DNA from: Neisseria arctica
GTDB lineage: Bacteria > Pseudomonadota > Gammaproteobacteria > Burkholderiales > Neisseriaceae
Reading direction: 5' to 3'
Assembly: GCF_022870905.1 (NCBI RefSeq)
Contig: NZ_CP091510.1
Coordinates: 1,488,001-1,552,000 of the forward strand
Length of the DNA stretch: 64,000 bases
Shown: piece after piece, positions 25,887 to 36,953 of the stretch
Numbering within the stretch: the first letter of the stretch is position 1
How the letters are laid out: each line of letters starts with the position of its first letter
Position numbers and translations under genes: made by a program
The notes under the pieces: generated by a model
What the model saw: the letters and a program-made list of their open reading frames with translations, nothing else
Database searches by the model: none
What the model was told of the DNA's origin: nothing

Positions 25887-27695
25887 TCAGGCTTCTTTAG
25901 TTTCCGCAGCTTTTTGGCGCAAACGCAAGCCCAGTTCGCGCAATTGCTTCTCATCTACATTATTCGGAGCATCTACCAACAAATCTTGGGCGCGTTGGGT
26001 TTTCGGGAAAGCAATCACATCGCGGATAGATTCTGCTCCAGCCATTAAAGTTACCAACCGGTCAAGGCCGAAAGCCAAACCACCGTGCGGAGGTGCGCCG
26101 AATTTCAAATTATCCAAGAGAAAGCCAAATTTATTTTGCTGCTCTTCCGGACTGATTTTTAATGCGGCAAATACTTTTGCCTGAACATCCGCACGATGGA
26201 TACGGATAGAACCTCCACCGATTTCCCAGCCGTTCAATACCATATCATAAGCACGTGCCAAACAATTCTCCGGGTCGGTTTCCATCAAATCTTCATGTCC
26301 CGGCTTGGGTGAAGTAAATGGATGATGTACTGCGGCATAACGGTTGTTTTCTTCATCATATTCAAACATCGGGAAGTCAACGACCCACAGCGGACGCCAT
26401 TCATTGGAGAAATAGCCGTTTTCCGCACCATGCTCATGGCCGATTTTAATACGTAATGCACCAATGGCTTCATTCACAACCTTAGCCTTATCCGCACCAA
26501 AGAAGATGATGTCGCCATTTTGGGCACCCGTTTGGGCAATGATTTCTTTCAACGCGTTTTCAGACAAGAACTTCACGATCGGCGATTGCAAGCCGCTGTC
26601 TTCTCCGTTAGAAAGATTGCTGATATCGTTTACTTTGATATACGCCAAGCCTTTAGCACCATAGATACCGACAAACTTGGTATATTCGTCAATATCTTTA
26701 CGGCTCAATTTCGCACCGTTAGGAACACGCAAGGCAACTACCCGGCCTCCTTTCATATCCGCTGCGGCACGGAAGACTTTGAACTCCTCCGTTTTCATCA
26801 AGTCGGTCAGCTCTGTAAATTTAAGGTCCACACGCAAATCGGGCTTATCCGAACCGTAATAATACATAGCCTCGCTATAAGGCATGCGCGGGAAATTACC
26901 AAGATCTACACCTAAAGCATCTTTAAACACTTTTTTGGCCATACCTTCGGTAATGTCCATAATTTCATCTTCACCCAAAAACGAAGTTTCCAAGTCGATT
27001 TGGGTAAATTCAGGCTGGCGGTCGGCACGCAAGTCTTCGTCGCGGAAGCATTTGGTGATTTGGTAGTAACGATCAAAACCGGCCACCATCAACAATTGCT
27101 TGAAAAGTTGGGGAGATTGCGGCAATGCGAAAAACTCGCCCGGATGTACCCGGCTGGGAACAAGATAGTCACGCGCACCCTCGGGAGTGGAGCGTGTCAA
27201 CATAGGAGTTTCAATGTCAATGAAACCTTGCTCGTCCAAATAGCGGCGTACACCCATAGCAACTTTATAGCGCAATTTCAAATTATTTTGCATTACCGGG
27301 CGGCGTAAGTCGATAACACGGTTTTGCAAGCGTACATTCTCGCTGATATTTTCATCATCAATTTGGAAAGGTGGCGTTGCAGCAGTATTCAAAACCTCGA
27401 TTTCTTTAGCCAAAATTTCAATTTTGCCGGAAACCATTTTATCGTTAGAAGTGCCTTCGGGACGATTACGCACCCGACCGGTAATACTCAATACGAATTC
27501 GTTACGAGAAGAATCAGCCTGTGCAAAAGCTTCAGGCGTATCAGGATCCACCACTACCTGAACGATGCCTTCCCGATCACGTAAGTCGATAAAAATTACC
27601 CCCCCGTGGTCGCGCCGGCGGTGCACCCAGCCTTTAACGGTAACGGTTTGGTCAAGATACTGCTCGTTAATCAAGCCACAATAATTGGTACGCAT
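25887..27695 (-). CDS. aspS: Aspartyl-tRNA synthetase
   Basis: A 602-residue class IIb synthetase of the bacterial type. An N-terminal OB-fold anticodon-binding domain ([20 protein letters not shown], 22-41) is followed by the catalytic core with motif 2 ([16 protein letters not shown]) and motif 3 ([10 protein letters not shown] near 535). A GAD insertion domain lies in the middle. It charges tRNA-Asp, and in bacteria lacking AsnRS also tRNA-Asn. It precedes nothing on its operon; the DUF502 gene lies just upstream on the same strand. Confidence 0.96.
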   Translation of the reverse strand: MRTNYCGLINEQYLDQTVTVKGWVHRRRDHGGVIFIDLRDREGIVQVVVDPDTPEAFAQADSSRNEFVLSITGRVRNRPEGTSNDKMVSGKIEILAKEIEVLNTAATPPFQIDDENISENVRLQNRVIDLRRPVMQNNLKLRYKVAMGVRRYLDEQGFIDIETPMLTRSTPEGARDYLVPSRVHPGEFFALPQSPQLFKQLLMVAGFDRYYQITKCFRDEDLRADRQPEFTQIDLETSFLGEDEIMDITEGMAKKVFKDALGVDLGNFPRMPYSEAMYYYGSDKPDLRVDLKFTELTDLMKTEEFKVFRAAADMKGGRVVALRVPNGAKLSRKDIDEYTKFVGIYGAKGLAYIKVNDISNLSNGEDSGLQSPIVKFLSENALKEIIAQTGAQNGDIIFFGADKAKVVNEAIGALRIKIGHEHGAENGYFSNEWRPLWVVDFPMFEYDEENNRYAAVHHPFTSPKPGHEDLMETDPENCLARAYDMVLNGWEIGGGSIRIHRADVQAKVFAALKISPEEQQNKFGFLLDNLKFGAPPHGGLAFGLDRLVTLMAGAESIRDVIAFPKTQRAQDLLVDAPNNVDEKQLRELGLRLRQKAAETKEA

Positions 27696-27779
27696 AAAGA
27701 TATAATCCCTTTGACAATCGGATTTAAATTCAAATAAATATTTCTCGAAATTGTTTGCTAACGGCTATTTTGCCGATAC

Positions 27780-28496
27780 TTATTCGAGGCCGTCTGAAAC
27801 ATTACTCTTGGATTCAGACGGTAGGTTTTCAGGCAAGGCAGCCGAGTTATTCTGAATATTTGCCTCAGGCAAAACCATTCCCAAGGAAATAACATACTTC
27901 AACGCATCGTCTACACTCATATCCAATTCACGGATATCGGTGCGCTTTACCATAATGTAATAACCACCGGTCGGATTAGGTGTTGTCGGCACGTATACGG
28001 ATACATATTCCTCACCATGTCCCAAAGCCTGTTGCACAGCGGTAGGTATATTTCCCGATACAAACGCCAAAGTCCAAATATTAGGTTGCGGGAAAGGCAC
28101 CAATACTGGTGTTTTAAACGATTGGCGAGAATCCGAAAGCAACGATTCGGATACTTTTTTCACACTCGAATAAATTGATTTCACTACCGGAATCCGGCCA
28201 AGCAAAGCATCCCAGGCAGCGATGATACGCTTTCCCAGCACATTGGCACCAAACAACCCGGTTACAAATAATACGACTACCGCAACAATCACCCCCAAGC
28301 CGGGAATGTTAAACCCTAAAAAATGCTTGGGCTGCCAATGTTGCGGCAACAGATTAATTAGCTGATCAGATGCAGAAACAATATAGGTAATCACCCATAC
28401 CGTAACGGCTATCGGCAGCCATACCAAAACACCTGTAATCAGGTATTTTTTTAGGGCCTTGGAAATTCCGCCGCTTTCTGCTGAGTTTTTTACCAT
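27780..28496 (-). CDS. DUF502 inner-membrane protein
   Basis: A 238-residue protein with two membrane segments (about 17-40 and 66-88) and the DUF502 signature LGRIPVVKSIYSSVKK (about 100-115). The family sits upstream of aspS in many beta- and gammaproteobacteria; its function is unknown. The last codons overlap a DUS (FQTAS region near 27787). It lies 84 bases upstream of aspS on the same strand and is probably co-transcribed. Confidence 0.88.
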   Translation of the reverse strand: MVKNSAESGGISKALKKYLITGVLVWLPIAVTVWVITYIVSASDQLINLLPQHWQPKHFLGFNIPGLGVIVAVVVLFVTGLFGANVLGKRIIAAWDALLGRIPVVKSIYSSVKKVSESLLSDSRQSFKTPVLVPFPQPNIWTLAFVSGNIPTAVQQALGHGEEYVSVYVPTTPNPTGGYYIMVKRTDIRELDMSVDDALKYVISLGMVLPEANIQNNSAALPENLPSESKSNVSDGLE

Positions 28497-28604
28497 GCTA
28501 TTTTATCCGTAAGCGTATTTTTGCCAAATCCGACATTATACGCCTTCAACCTGAGGGGAATGAAAATATTTTAATGCCTCTTGCAGATTGGTCTGCTGTT
28601 TTCA

Positions 28605-28636
28605 GACGGCTTCCCCAAATAGTTTGGGGGGTTAGT
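28605..28636 (-). terminator. Hairpin after pldA
   Basis: CCCCAAA, three bases, TTTGGGG form a compact stem right after the pldA stop, beside a single DUS-like TTCAGACGGC. The T tract is weak. Confidence 0.5.
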
Positions 28637-28641
28637 TTTAT

Positions 28642-29793
28642 TTAGAAACCATCCCAATCATTTAACATCAGGCCAAAACCAATGCTGTTTTGTTTATGGT
28701 TGTAATCCAGCAAACTTTCGCCATAGCCATGATAGCCTTGAATATAGCCTTTGAGCTTTCCTTTGATTGGAAATGTGTAACCAAGTTGCACTCCGCCATA
28801 ACCGCTTTTAGGGTTATATCGCAAAGTAGTGGCTACCGTTTGCATATCATTGAAACGGTATTGTAGTTTCAAATCGCCATATCCCATATAGTTGGAAATA
28901 TCAGCGTTATCATCTTCCTCACCACTTTGATCAAATGCCCTCATCCATACACGCGGCATCACCGTTAATTTACCCCATTCCATCCCCGCCATACCATAGA
29001 TACGGTTCCACGACCGTGACAGCGGGCGGCTTTTGCCGTTAGATTGATGTACGAAACCCAACCCAACCATCCGCAACTTACCGCCTCCCGGCAAATCGGC
29101 CTTTACCGGCTGGGTAATGAATACCTCGGGGCTATAATCATTGTTTCTAAACGGAGCAGATTCCTTTCCTTGGTTCCATACCTGCCAATTCGATACTTGG
29201 GTATAACCGAACCAAAGGTCGGCACGCGTTTTGAATAAGTCTTCCATCAACTTGGTTTTGAAGGAAACCTGCATTTTTGACTCAAGCCGCTTTTGCTGTT
29301 GCGAGACGTCGTCATCCGAAATTCCACGCGTAGTGGTTACCGGATATCGGTTGGGGCTACTGTTATACCATACAGGCATCAAATACATCGGATTATGCTC
29401 ACGCACCGAAAGAATACCGCGCGGGTCATTCTGGTCCAAATCGTACATTACGCTTAAAGGCGTATAAGCTTCCGCCGCCTCACGTAAAGCTTCCGTAGGC
29501 TCAGTATCTTCTGCCGTAGGCCGATCAAAAACAATCGTTGCCTGTTGGTTAGCCAAGCTGGCATCCACCGTACGAACCAAATCCACTGATTTAGACTCGA
29601 CGGCAGCTGTCGTATCCGGCAATGCTTTTGGCGGAAACTGAGCCGCATAAATAGCATCAAAACAAGCCAAGCGCATGGCATTATCCTGCACTAGCGTACA
29701 CTGCAAAGCCACATCTTCCGCCGCTGCCGCAAAAGGAACGCCCAAAGCCAACCCTGCACCCAAAACCACCCAATATCGCATTAACATTCCCAA
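28642..29793 (-). CDS. pldA: Outer-membrane phospholipase A
   Basis: A 383-residue OMPLA. A signal peptide (to about residue 25, AAAAED) is followed by an N-terminal extension and a 12-stranded barrel. The catalytic His-x-Ser pair is in GFVHQSNGKSRPLSRSWNRIY, and the Asn-containing neighbourhood is intact. The final residue is Phe (NDWDGF), a normal barrel insertion signal. It hydrolyses phospholipids in the outer leaflet when lipid asymmetry is lost. The start could also be the third codon, MLMRYW. Confidence 0.93.
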   Translation of the reverse strand: MGMLMRYWVVLGAGLALGVPFAAAAEDVALQCTLVQDNAMRLACFDAIYAAQFPPKALPDTTAAVESKSVDLVRTVDASLANQQATIVFDRPTAEDTEPTEALREAAEAYTPLSVMYDLDQNDPRGILSVREHNPMYLMPVWYNSSPNRYPVTTTRGISDDDVSQQQKRLESKMQVSFKTKLMEDLFKTRADLWFGYTQVSNWQVWNQGKESAPFRNNDYSPEVFITQPVKADLPGGGKLRMVGLGFVHQSNGKSRPLSRSWNRIYGMAGMEWGKLTVMPRVWMRAFDQSGEEDDNADISNYMGYGDLKLQYRFNDMQTVATTLRYNPKSGYGGVQLGYTFPIKGKLKGYIQGYHGYGESLLDYNHKQNSIGFGLMLNDWDGF

Positions 29794-29854
29794 ATTCTAA
29801 ATACCACACAACGCCTGCGCCGGCATTTTATTTCCAACAAGTAGCGTTCGTACC

Positions 29855-29892
29855 GAAAACACTATCTAAAAATGAAAACACTATCTAAAAAT
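29855..29892. repeat. Two perfect tandem copies of a 19-bp unit
   Basis: The 19-base unit GAAAACACTATCTAAAAAT occurs twice head to tail at 29855-29873 and 29874-29892, between pldA and rpsT. It looks like a recent slippage duplication; no function is evident. Confidence 0.85.
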
Positions 29893-29898
29893 AAAGCA

Positions 29899-29939
29899 AT
29901 GCCCCCGAAGAACAAGCAACTTGTCCGTTCGCGGGGCAT
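29899..29939 (-). terminator. Terminator of rpsT
   Basis: ATGCCCC...GGGGCAT forms the base of an imperfect hairpin with inner pairing of ACAAG and CTTGT. It lies 28 bases after the rpsT stop codon on the minus strand. Confidence 0.7.
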
Positions 29940-29966
29940 CTACGCCGCAACGTTATCAGGCAGAAA

Positions 29967-30230
29967 TTAAGCCAAAGCTTTAATTTTTGCAGACAGACGG
30001 CTTTTATGACGTGCCGCTTTGTTTTTGTGGAAAACGCCTTTATCGGCAATACGGTCCATTACTTTTACAGACTCGCGGTATACAGATTGGGCAGCAGCTT
30101 TGTCACCTGATTCAACGGCTTTCAATACTTTTTTAACCGCAGTACGGAAAGCGGTACGCAAGCTGGCGTTGTGGGCGCGGTTTTTGATTGCTTGGCGGGC
30201 ACGTTTACGGGCTTGTGCGCTATTGGCCAT
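29967..30230 (-). CDS. rpsT: 30S ribosomal protein S20
   Basis: An 87-residue, very basic helical protein beginning [21 protein letters not shown], the S20 hallmark. It binds 16S rRNA helix 44 early in subunit assembly. It is a single-gene unit with its own terminator. Length and sequence are normal. Confidence 0.97.
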   Translation of the reverse strand: MANSAQARKRARQAIKNRAHNASLRTAFRTAVKKVLKAVESGDKAAAQSVYRESVKVMDRIADKGVFHKNKAARHKSRLSAKIKALA

Positions 30231-30557
30231 AGATTGTCTCCTGATATAAAAATCAAATTTCGTAAACGTGTAATTTTAAATAATAGCCAACACAAACGCA
30301 AGTATTTTAGTAAGTTTTTAAGATTTACAGCCTCCATGGTATGCGGATGCGACACCTCTGCACACTCGGCACATCGGTTCAAATCCTTTTCACAACACCT
30401 CTTTCCATATCACTTTGATTTTTATAATTCATTCGGTTACAATAACAAATGAAAACCGCACTACCCAGCTCCAACCGGCCGGTCTTGCGGTTTTTCCGTT
30501 CGTTATACACACTTTCGTATCAATAAATTAAATATCCAACATCAGGAATCCGTTTTT
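30231..30557. other. Divergent intergenic region rpsT / polyamine-binding gene
   Basis: 327 bases with the promoters for both divergent genes. It has a T-arm-like GGTTCAAATCC at about 30370 but no tRNA fold around it. No DUS pair or riboswitch is recognisable. Confidence 0.45.
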
Positions 30558-31715
30558 ATGAAAAAATCCGTATTGAGCGCGCTCACCCTGCTGGCATTGG
30601 CAGCTTGCGGCGGCAACAGCGAGACTGCCACCACCCCGACCACTCCGGCAAGCGGTGGGGATGCAAGTGCCGTTACAACCTCTGCCCTGCCCGAAACAGA
30701 CACCCTCAATATCTATAACTGGTCAAACTATGTTGACGAAAGCACCGTAGAAGACTTCAAAAAAGCCAATAACTTGAAGCTAACCTACGATCTGTATGAA
30801 AACAACGAAACACTTGAAGCCAAAATACTGACCGGAAAATCAGGTTATGACCTAGTGGTTCCAGGTATCGCCTTCCTGCCCCGCCAGATTGGCGCAGGTG
30901 CCTACCAAAAAATTAATAAAGATCTGATTCCTAATTATAAAAATATCGATCCGAAGCTTTTGGAAATGATGCAGGTTGCCGACCCCGGTAACGAATATGC
31001 CGTTCCTTATTTCTCGGGCGTAAACACTTTGGCTATTACCGCCAAAGGTAAAGAAGCTTTAGGCGGACAATTGCCTGAAAACGGCTGGGATCTGCTTTTC
31101 AAACCGGAATACACCAGCAAACTCAAAGGCTGTGGCATCGCTTTATGGGATACTCCTAGCGAGATGTTCCCCATCGTGCTGAACTATCTCGGCAAAGATC
31201 CGAAAGGCAGCAATGCGGATGATATCAAAGCAGCAGCTGAGGTATTGCAAGCCATTCGCCCGGATATCAAACGTTTCAGCCCTTCGGTTATTGATGAATT
31301 GGCCCGTGGTGATGTGTGCTTGGCAGCAGGAAACGGCGGTGACCTGAATATGGCAAAAGCACGCTCGGAAGAAGTAAAAAATAATGTAGGCATTGAAGTA
31401 TTGACGCCGAAAGGCATGGGCTTCTGGATTGAATCCTGGCTGATTCCCGCAGATGCAAAAAACGTAGCGAATGCGCATAAATATATTAACTATACATTAG
31501 ATGCCGATATTGCTGCCAAAAACGGTAATTTTGTAACTTTCGCTCCTGCAAGTCTTCCTGCCCGCGAAAAAATGGATCCGGCTCTCGTTGCCACCCGCTC
31601 TATTTTCCCTAACGAGCAAGATATGAAAGATGGTTTCGTTATGCCGCAAATGAGCGATGATGCGAAAAAACTGACCGTAAACCTGTGGCAAAAAATTAAA
31701 GTGGGCACCCACTAA
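30558..31715 (+). CDS. Spermidine/putrescine-binding periplasmic lipoprotein (PotD/PotF family)
   Basis: A 385-residue substrate-binding protein with lipobox LAAC (Cys17) and a Thr/Ser/Pro-rich linker. The first domain block LNIYNWSNYVDESTVEDF and YDLVVPGIAFLPRQI are typical of polyamine binders, as is ENETLEAKIL. It captures polyamines for an ABC importer whose permease genes are not here. Neisseria keep several solitary PotD/F proteins, so an orphan gene is normal. AGGAATC precedes the ATG. A strong terminator follows. Confidence 0.92.
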   Translation: MKKSVLSALTLLALAACGGNSETATTPTTPASGGDASAVTTSALPETDTLNIYNWSNYVDESTVEDFKKANNLKLTYDLYENNETLEAKILTGKSGYDLVVPGIAFLPRQIGAGAYQKINKDLIPNYKNIDPKLLEMMQVADPGNEYAVPYFSGVNTLAITAKGKEALGGQLPENGWDLLFKPEYTSKLKGCGIALWDTPSEMFPIVLNYLGKDPKGSNADDIKAAAEVLQAIRPDIKRFSPSVIDELARGDVCLAAGNGGDLNMAKARSEEVKNNVGIEVLTPKGMGFWIESWLIPADAKNVANAHKYINYTLDADIAAKNGNFVTFAPASLPAREKMDPALVATRSIFPNEQDMKDGFVMPQMSDDAKKLTVNLWQKIKVGTH

Positions 31716-31734
31716 CCTTTTGCCTAAGTAGCAT

Positions 31735-31769
31735 AAAAAACGACTGCCTAAAATGCAGTCGTTTTTTTA
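31735..31769 (+). terminator. Rho-independent terminator after the polyamine-binding gene
   Basis: AAAAAACGACTGC, a loop, GCAGTCG and seven T residues make a textbook terminator. Confidence 0.9.
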
Positions 31770-31857
31770 TTTTCGCTTATTTTACGGCATTTGCCTCATA
31801 AAAGCATGGCCATACCTAAATCATTAAAATACCAATCAAAGGCCATCTGAAAATATT

Positions 31858-32214
31858 TTATGAGCGTGCCTCCATTAACCATTTTTGCGCTTCGGCAGCA
31901 TCATCAAAATACTTGGGATGACTTTGGGTAATCAAGCTCGACAAGCGCGTACCTAACTTAATCCATACATCATCCACAACAACGGCAATACGCCCGAAGT
32001 CATTTTCATGATCACGCATGAAACGCAACTGCTCGATAGCCATATCCACTGTAAAATCTTTCAGCATGGAAAGGTCCATCAGCATATCCGGGCGGTGGAT
32101 TCGTTCAGCACATTTCAATGCCGCATTTTCAAATTCATGAAAATCTTCTAAGGTAAATTCATTATATAAAGCCACATTCAAACCGTATGACTGTTCTCTA
32201 ATTGAAATCATCAC
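31858..32214 (-). CDS. STAS/SpoIIAA-like protein
   Basis: A 118-residue soluble protein of the SpoIIAA-like (STAS/SEC14-related) family: LALYN-type strand, DLSMLKDFTVDMAIEQLRFMRDH and RIAVVVDDVWIKLG match. Members are small cytoplasmic proteins, often linked to stress or membrane functions; the exact role is unknown. It stands between the polyamine-binding gene and the EamA transporter with no obvious operon. Confidence 0.78.
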   Translation of the reverse strand: MMISIREQSYGLNVALYNEFTLEDFHEFENAALKCAERIHRPDMLMDLSMLKDFTVDMAIEQLRFMRDHENDFGRIAVVVDDVWIKLGTRLSSLITQSHPKYFDDAAEAQKWLMEARS

Positions 32215-32357
32215 CTACCTCTACTTCATAAAATAATATTTATTAACGGGTATAGAGTTTTTCGTGTATTCAGATGATTACCCGAAAATCTCATCTGCCT
32301 GTCATTCTCCATTCTACTTTAATATAGCGAAATTTCAATCGACTCTAAGCAGGAGGC

Positions 32358-33251
32358 TTACCCACTTCGTTTACGCAAAAATTTTCGGTAATCTACACTA
32401 CTGAGCAAACCGCTAGCCACAATCAACACCATACCGAATATTTCCTGCCAACCGATTGCGTCACCCAGCATCCATACACCGACAAAAGTAGAAAACACAA
32501 CAGTTAAATAAGAAAGCGCAGCCACAGTCAACTTGTCTCCTACTTTATAAGCCCTTGTCAAACATAATTGGGCTACCAATGCCGAAGCGCCAATACCTAT
32601 CAAATATGGCGCCGCCTGCCAACTTACCCTATGCCAACCAGTCACACTAGCCCATACCGCCCCCATCAGCATACCCACCAAAGACAGATAAAAAACCACC
32701 CTCCATCCCGGCTCACCCAATAGCGATAACTCTCTTACTTCCATATAAGCCCAGCCGGCAAACAATCCACCCAGCAAGCCAATAAGAGCCGGCCATTCCT
32801 GACCACTGCCTACGGAAGGTTTCAACAACACCATCACTCCTAAAAAACCCAATACCAACATAGCCTGCTTGTATTTGGATAATTTTTCACGCAATACCAG
32901 CATCGACAACAATGCCAAGAATATCGATGAGGTATAACTCAACGTTACTCCGGTAGCCAACGGTAAATGTACTATTGCATAAAAAATAAAAAACATACCC
33001 AACGTACCCGACACGCTGCGCCTCATATGTGCGCGCCAATGCGGCGTAGCAAATGTTTTACCTTGTGCCTTGGCTAAAATACCAAGCACAAAAGCAGAAA
33101 AGCCCATACGCCAAAAAACCAATTCTCCCGAGCCGAATTCGAAACGGTTACCTGCCTCTTTTACCCACCAGTTCATCAAGGTAAAACTTAAAGCCGCAAT
33201 AATCATCCAGCCTGAACCGAGCGGATCTTTTTTTAATTGGATATCAAACAT
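32358..33251 (-). CDS. EamA-family (DMT) drug/metabolite transporter
   Basis: A 297-residue protein with about ten membrane helices in two EamA repeats. It begins MFDIQLKKDPLGSGWMIIAALSFTLMNWWVKE; the second half has GIGASALVAQLCLTRAYKVGD and LSYLTVVFSTFVGVW. The family exports amino acids, nucleosides or other metabolites; the substrate is unknown. A DUS lies just upstream at about 33265, next to the gyrA terminator region. Confidence 0.9.
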   Translation of the reverse strand: MFDIQLKKDPLGSGWMIIAALSFTLMNWWVKEAGNRFEFGSGELVFWRMGFSAFVLGILAKAQGKTFATPHWRAHMRRSVSGTLGMFFIFYAIVHLPLATGVTLSYTSSIFLALLSMLVLREKLSKYKQAMLVLGFLGVMVLLKPSVGSGQEWPALIGLLGGLFAGWAYMEVRELSLLGEPGWRVVFYLSLVGMLMGAVWASVTGWHRVSWQAAPYLIGIGASALVAQLCLTRAYKVGDKLTVAALSYLTVVFSTFVGVWMLGDAIGWQEIFGMVLIVASGLLSSVDYRKFLRKRSG

Positions 33252-33463
33252 AACTGTTATATTTTCAGACGGCCTCTACCGCATATCCCTACAATTTAAA
33301 TCATCAAGCGGCAAATTTATTTTGCAGACACAAAACACGAGCAGCTAAAGCAAAAACAAAACCATATTTTTCAAAATAATATGATAATCAATGTCAAACA
33401 TTAAATCATCTTTTAAGGTTTATTATCCGTACAATAATTTTTAAAACAATATAAATATAATAA

Positions 33464-33504
33464 AAAGGCCGTCTGAAAATAATCATGATTTCAGACGGCC
33501 TTTA
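33464..33504. terminator. DUS hairpin after gyrA
   Basis: AAAAGGCCGTCTGAAA and TTTCAGACGGCCTTT pair over about 15 bases with an 11-base centre that is itself palindromic (ATCATGAT). It closes the gyrA message. Confidence 0.78.
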
Positions 33505-33530
33505 TCAACAATTCAGATTAAGCGCATTAT

Positions 33531-36311
33531 TTATTCTTGATCACTGTTATTTCCAACGGTATCCGCCGTATCAGCAGCAAGAGCTTCACCGGCACTCGCG
33601 GCTTCTTCGTCAGTTTCTTCCGGTTCAGCCACTCGTTCCAAGCTCACCAACGTTTCGCCCTCATCCAAATTAATCAAGCGCACACCTGCTGCGGCACGGC
33701 CGGTTTCACGGATTTCTTCCACTTTAGTACGGATCAACACACCGCCACTGGTAATCAGCATCAGATCATCACTTTGAGCCACCAATGTCGCTGCCACCAA
33801 TTCGCCGTTACGTTCTCCCGTATTAATTGCAATATTTCCTTGTCCGCCCTTACCTTTGCGGCTGTAATCTGCAATCGGCGTACGCTTGCCGTAACCATTA
33901 GCCGTAGCAGTCAATACTTGCAATTCTTGCTGTTTTTCACATTCGGGAGCAAAAGTAATCAAGCTCACGATACGGCCGTCTTCCGGCAAACGCATACCAC
34001 GCAAACCACCGCTGCCACGACCAGATGGGCGAACACCTTTGTTGGTTCGAGGAGCGGCACTCTCAATACCTTCCTCGTTATCTTGGGCTTCACCGTCAAT
34101 ATCACTTTCAATATCGTCTTCAGCTTCTTCACTGTCTGCACCACCCTCCCAATACTCGTTAAAACGAATGGCCTTACCGAGATTTGAGAACAGCATGATG
34201 TCATCGCTGCCGCCGGTACGCGCCACACCGACCAAGCTGTCACCTTCCTTCAGAGCAATGGCTTTTATGCCTTGGGCCCGTACATTTTTAAATGCGCTCA
34301 ATTGTACTTTTTTCACCATACCTTGCGCAGTTGCGAAGAAAACGTACTCGGTCTCAGGGAAGTCGCGCACCGCTAAGATTGCGCTGACTTTTTCACCGTC
34401 ATCCAATTGGATAACATTATTAATCGGACGGCCACGGCTATTGCGCCCGCCTTCCGGCAACTTGTAAACCTTAATCCAATGACATTTACCAAAATTAGTA
34501 AAGCACATCAGATAGTCATGGGTATTTGCCACAAACAGGCTTTCAATGAAGTCTTCGTCTTTAGTAGCAGTAGCTTGTTTACCTCTACCGCCGCGACGCT
34601 GTGCCTGATAATCGCTTACCGGTTGGGTTTTAATGTAACCGCCATGCGTTAGCGTCACCACCATATCACGCGGAGGAATCAAATCTTCATCGGCAATATC
34701 ACCGCCAAACGGGTTAATTTCACTACGCCGCTCATCACCAAACTGGCTTTTTACCTCCTCCAGCTCATTATGAATGATGGCGGTAATACGCTCAGGCTTG
34801 GCTAAGATATCCAGAAAATCAATAATCTGAGCCATGATATTTTTATAATCACCGATAATGCTGTCTTGATCCAAGCCAGTGAGGTTACGCAGGCTCATAC
34901 GCAAAATTGCATCCGCCTGAATCTCACTTAAAAAATATCCCTCGCCTCGCAAACCAAGATCAACAGGCAATCCCTCCGGACGTGCCATACTCAGATCTAA
35001 ATCGGCACGGTTCAGCATATCTTCAACCAAAGCCGAACGCCACGGACGCGCCAATAAGCGCTCTTTAGCCTGCGAAGCATCAGCAGAAGTTTTGATTAAC
35101 TCGATCATTTCGTCGATATTAGACAAAGCAACCGCCTTACCTTCGGCAATATGGCCTTCATGGCGCGCTTTTTTCAAGCGGAAAAGCGTGCGGCGGGTTA
35201 CCACTTCACGACGGTGGCGCAAAAACTCGCTTAAGATCTGCTTCAAATTCAGCAAACGCGGTTGACCGTCAACCAGCGCCACCATATTGATGCCGAAACT
35301 GTCTTGCAACTGGGTCAGTTTGTAAAGCTGGTTCAACACCACTTCGGCATTTTCATTGCGTTTCAGCTCGATAACGACGCGCATACCGGATTTATCCGAT
35401 TCGTCACGCAGATCGGAAATACCTTCCAATACTTTGTCCCGAACCAATTCACCGATTTTTTCAACTAGCTTGGCTTTATTAACCTGATAAGGAATTTCAT
35501 CGATAATAATGGCTTCGCGCTCGCCGTTTTTACCAATTTGTTCGATATGGGTTTTACCGCGCATTACGACACGACCGCGGCCGGTTTTATAACCCTCCCT
35601 CACACCGCCCAAACCGTAAATAGTTGCCCCTGTCGGGAAATCGGGAGCAGGCATATGCTGGATAAGCTCCTCTATACTCATCGCAGGATTATGCAGCAAG
35701 GCTACACAGGCATTAATGGTTTCGGTCAGATTATGCGGCGGGATATTGGTAGCCATTCCGACCGCAATGCCCGACGATCCGTTTACCAGCAACGAAGGAA
35801 ATTTGGCCGGCAAAACCAACGGTTCGCTTTCGCTTCCATCATAGTTCGGCCCGAAATTTACTGTTTCTTCTTCGATATCCGCCAACATTTCATGGGCAAT
35901 CCTAGACATGCGGATTTCGGTATAACGCATTGCCGCAGCACCGTCACCGTCAACGGAACCAAAGTTTCCCTGGCCGTCTACCAACATGTAGCGCAATGAA
36001 AAATCCTGGGCCATACGCACAATGGTATCGTATACCGCACTGTCGCCATGTGGGTGGTATTTACCGATAACGTCGCCCACAATACGGGCAGATTTCTTAT
36101 AAGCACTGTTCCAGTTATTTTTCAGCTCGTGCATGGCAAAAAGCACGCGGCGGTGTACCGGCTTCAAGCCGTCACGCACATCAGGAAGCGCACGGCCTAC
36201 GATTACGCTCATCGCGTAATCCAAATAGCTGCGGCGCATCTCGTCTTCTAAACTGATGGGGATGGTTTCTTTGGCAAAATGATGGTCGTTTCGTACGGTT
36301 GCGTCGGTCAT
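33531..36311 (-). CDS. gyrA: DNA gyrase subunit A
   Basis: A 926-residue type IIA topoisomerase subunit. The catalytic tyrosine is Tyr130 in [11 protein letters not shown]. The quinolone-resistance region [14 protein letters not shown] has Ser91 and Asp95, the susceptible residues by Neisseria numbering. The C-terminal pinwheel carries the GyrA box QRRGGRGK and an acidic insertion (about 730-770, rich in Glu/Asp) before [11 protein letters not shown]. It introduces negative supercoils with GyrB. The gene is transcribed away from the AT-rich DnaA-box region to its right. Confidence 0.97.
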   Translation of the reverse strand: MTDATVRNDHHFAKETIPISLEDEMRRSYLDYAMSVIVGRALPDVRDGLKPVHRRVLFAMHELKNNWNSAYKKSARIVGDVIGKYHPHGDSAVYDTIVRMAQDFSLRYMLVDGQGNFGSVDGDGAAAMRYTEIRMSRIAHEMLADIEEETVNFGPNYDGSESEPLVLPAKFPSLLVNGSSGIAVGMATNIPPHNLTETINACVALLHNPAMSIEELIQHMPAPDFPTGATIYGLGGVREGYKTGRGRVVMRGKTHIEQIGKNGEREAIIIDEIPYQVNKAKLVEKIGELVRDKVLEGISDLRDESDKSGMRVVIELKRNENAEVVLNQLYKLTQLQDSFGINMVALVDGQPRLLNLKQILSEFLRHRREVVTRRTLFRLKKARHEGHIAEGKAVALSNIDEMIELIKTSADASQAKERLLARPWRSALVEDMLNRADLDLSMARPEGLPVDLGLRGEGYFLSEIQADAILRMSLRNLTGLDQDSIIGDYKNIMAQIIDFLDILAKPERITAIIHNELEEVKSQFGDERRSEINPFGGDIADEDLIPPRDMVVTLTHGGYIKTQPVSDYQAQRRGGRGKQATATKDEDFIESLFVANTHDYLMCFTNFGKCHWIKVYKLPEGGRNSRGRPINNVIQLDDGEKVSAILAVRDFPETEYVFFATAQGMVKKVQLSAFKNVRAQGIKAIALKEGDSLVGVARTGGSDDIMLFSNLGKAIRFNEYWEGGADSEEAEDDIESDIDGEAQDNEEGIESAAPRTNKGVRPSGRGSGGLRGMRLPEDGRIVSLITFAPECEKQQELQVLTATANGYGKRTPIADYSRKGKGGQGNIAINTGERNGELVAATLVAQSDDLMLITSGGVLIRTKVEEIRETGRAAAGVRLINLDEGETLVSLERVAEPEETDEEAASAGEALAADTADTVGNNSDQE

Positions 36312-36763
36312 GATTTATCTGACATTCTTTACAAAAAACTATCCGCCATTCTAACACAAAACCATGCTTCTTGCGTTGCCGCCCCACTCGAAACATCTCT
36401 TGCAACCATGCATTTTTATCTTAGCCACAACTATAAACACGATATTTTTCCCATACTCTGATAACAAATAAAAAAGAAGTTTCAGACGGCCTATTTTTCA
36501 ATTTGCTTTCACACTGAGACAAAGCAACTAAATGATTTATGCTGATATCAACATTCAATTCAAACAATCTAAATATTCCAGCAACAATCTGTATGCAATC
36601 TACATGCGAAATATTATCGTTTATTTAATATGCAAAATAAATACTCTGCCTGTTCATTTGAGTAGAAAACCATTCTTTCCTGAAAACCTGCCTTTTAAAA
36701 TTTTGCAATGCCAAAATCATAAAACAAGGCAGAACAAGGCTTTTCAGATTTACACACAAAAGC

Positions 36764-36772
36764 TGTGGATAA
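36764..36772 (-). promoter_or_regulatory. Perfect DnaA box 1
   Basis: TGTGGATAA, an exact match to TTATCCACA on the minus strand, with a weaker copy 12 bases on at 36776-36784. Confidence 0.7.
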
Positions 36773-36953
36773 CTTTGTGGACAGCATGTGGGATTTTGGG
36801 ATTTTTCCCGAGAAATCAGGCATTGCACCAATATTGCACAAAAATTAAGCCAAAACAAATTTTATATAATTTTCATATAGTTATATATTTCAAAAAGTTG
36901 TCAAGCAATTAAATTAAAGTTTTTCTTAGTAAACGGGCCGGATTATTTGCCAA

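Noticed and set aside
30330-30400. Possible tRNA because of a GGTTCAAATCC T-loop-like sequence
   Set aside because: Flanking bases do not form a T stem, and no acceptor, D or anticodon arm fits around it.
36532-36912. Open frame of 126 codons in the gyrA-earP gap
   Set aside because: Lys/Asn/Ile-rich product with no domain, no ribosome site, and it covers the DnaA-box region.
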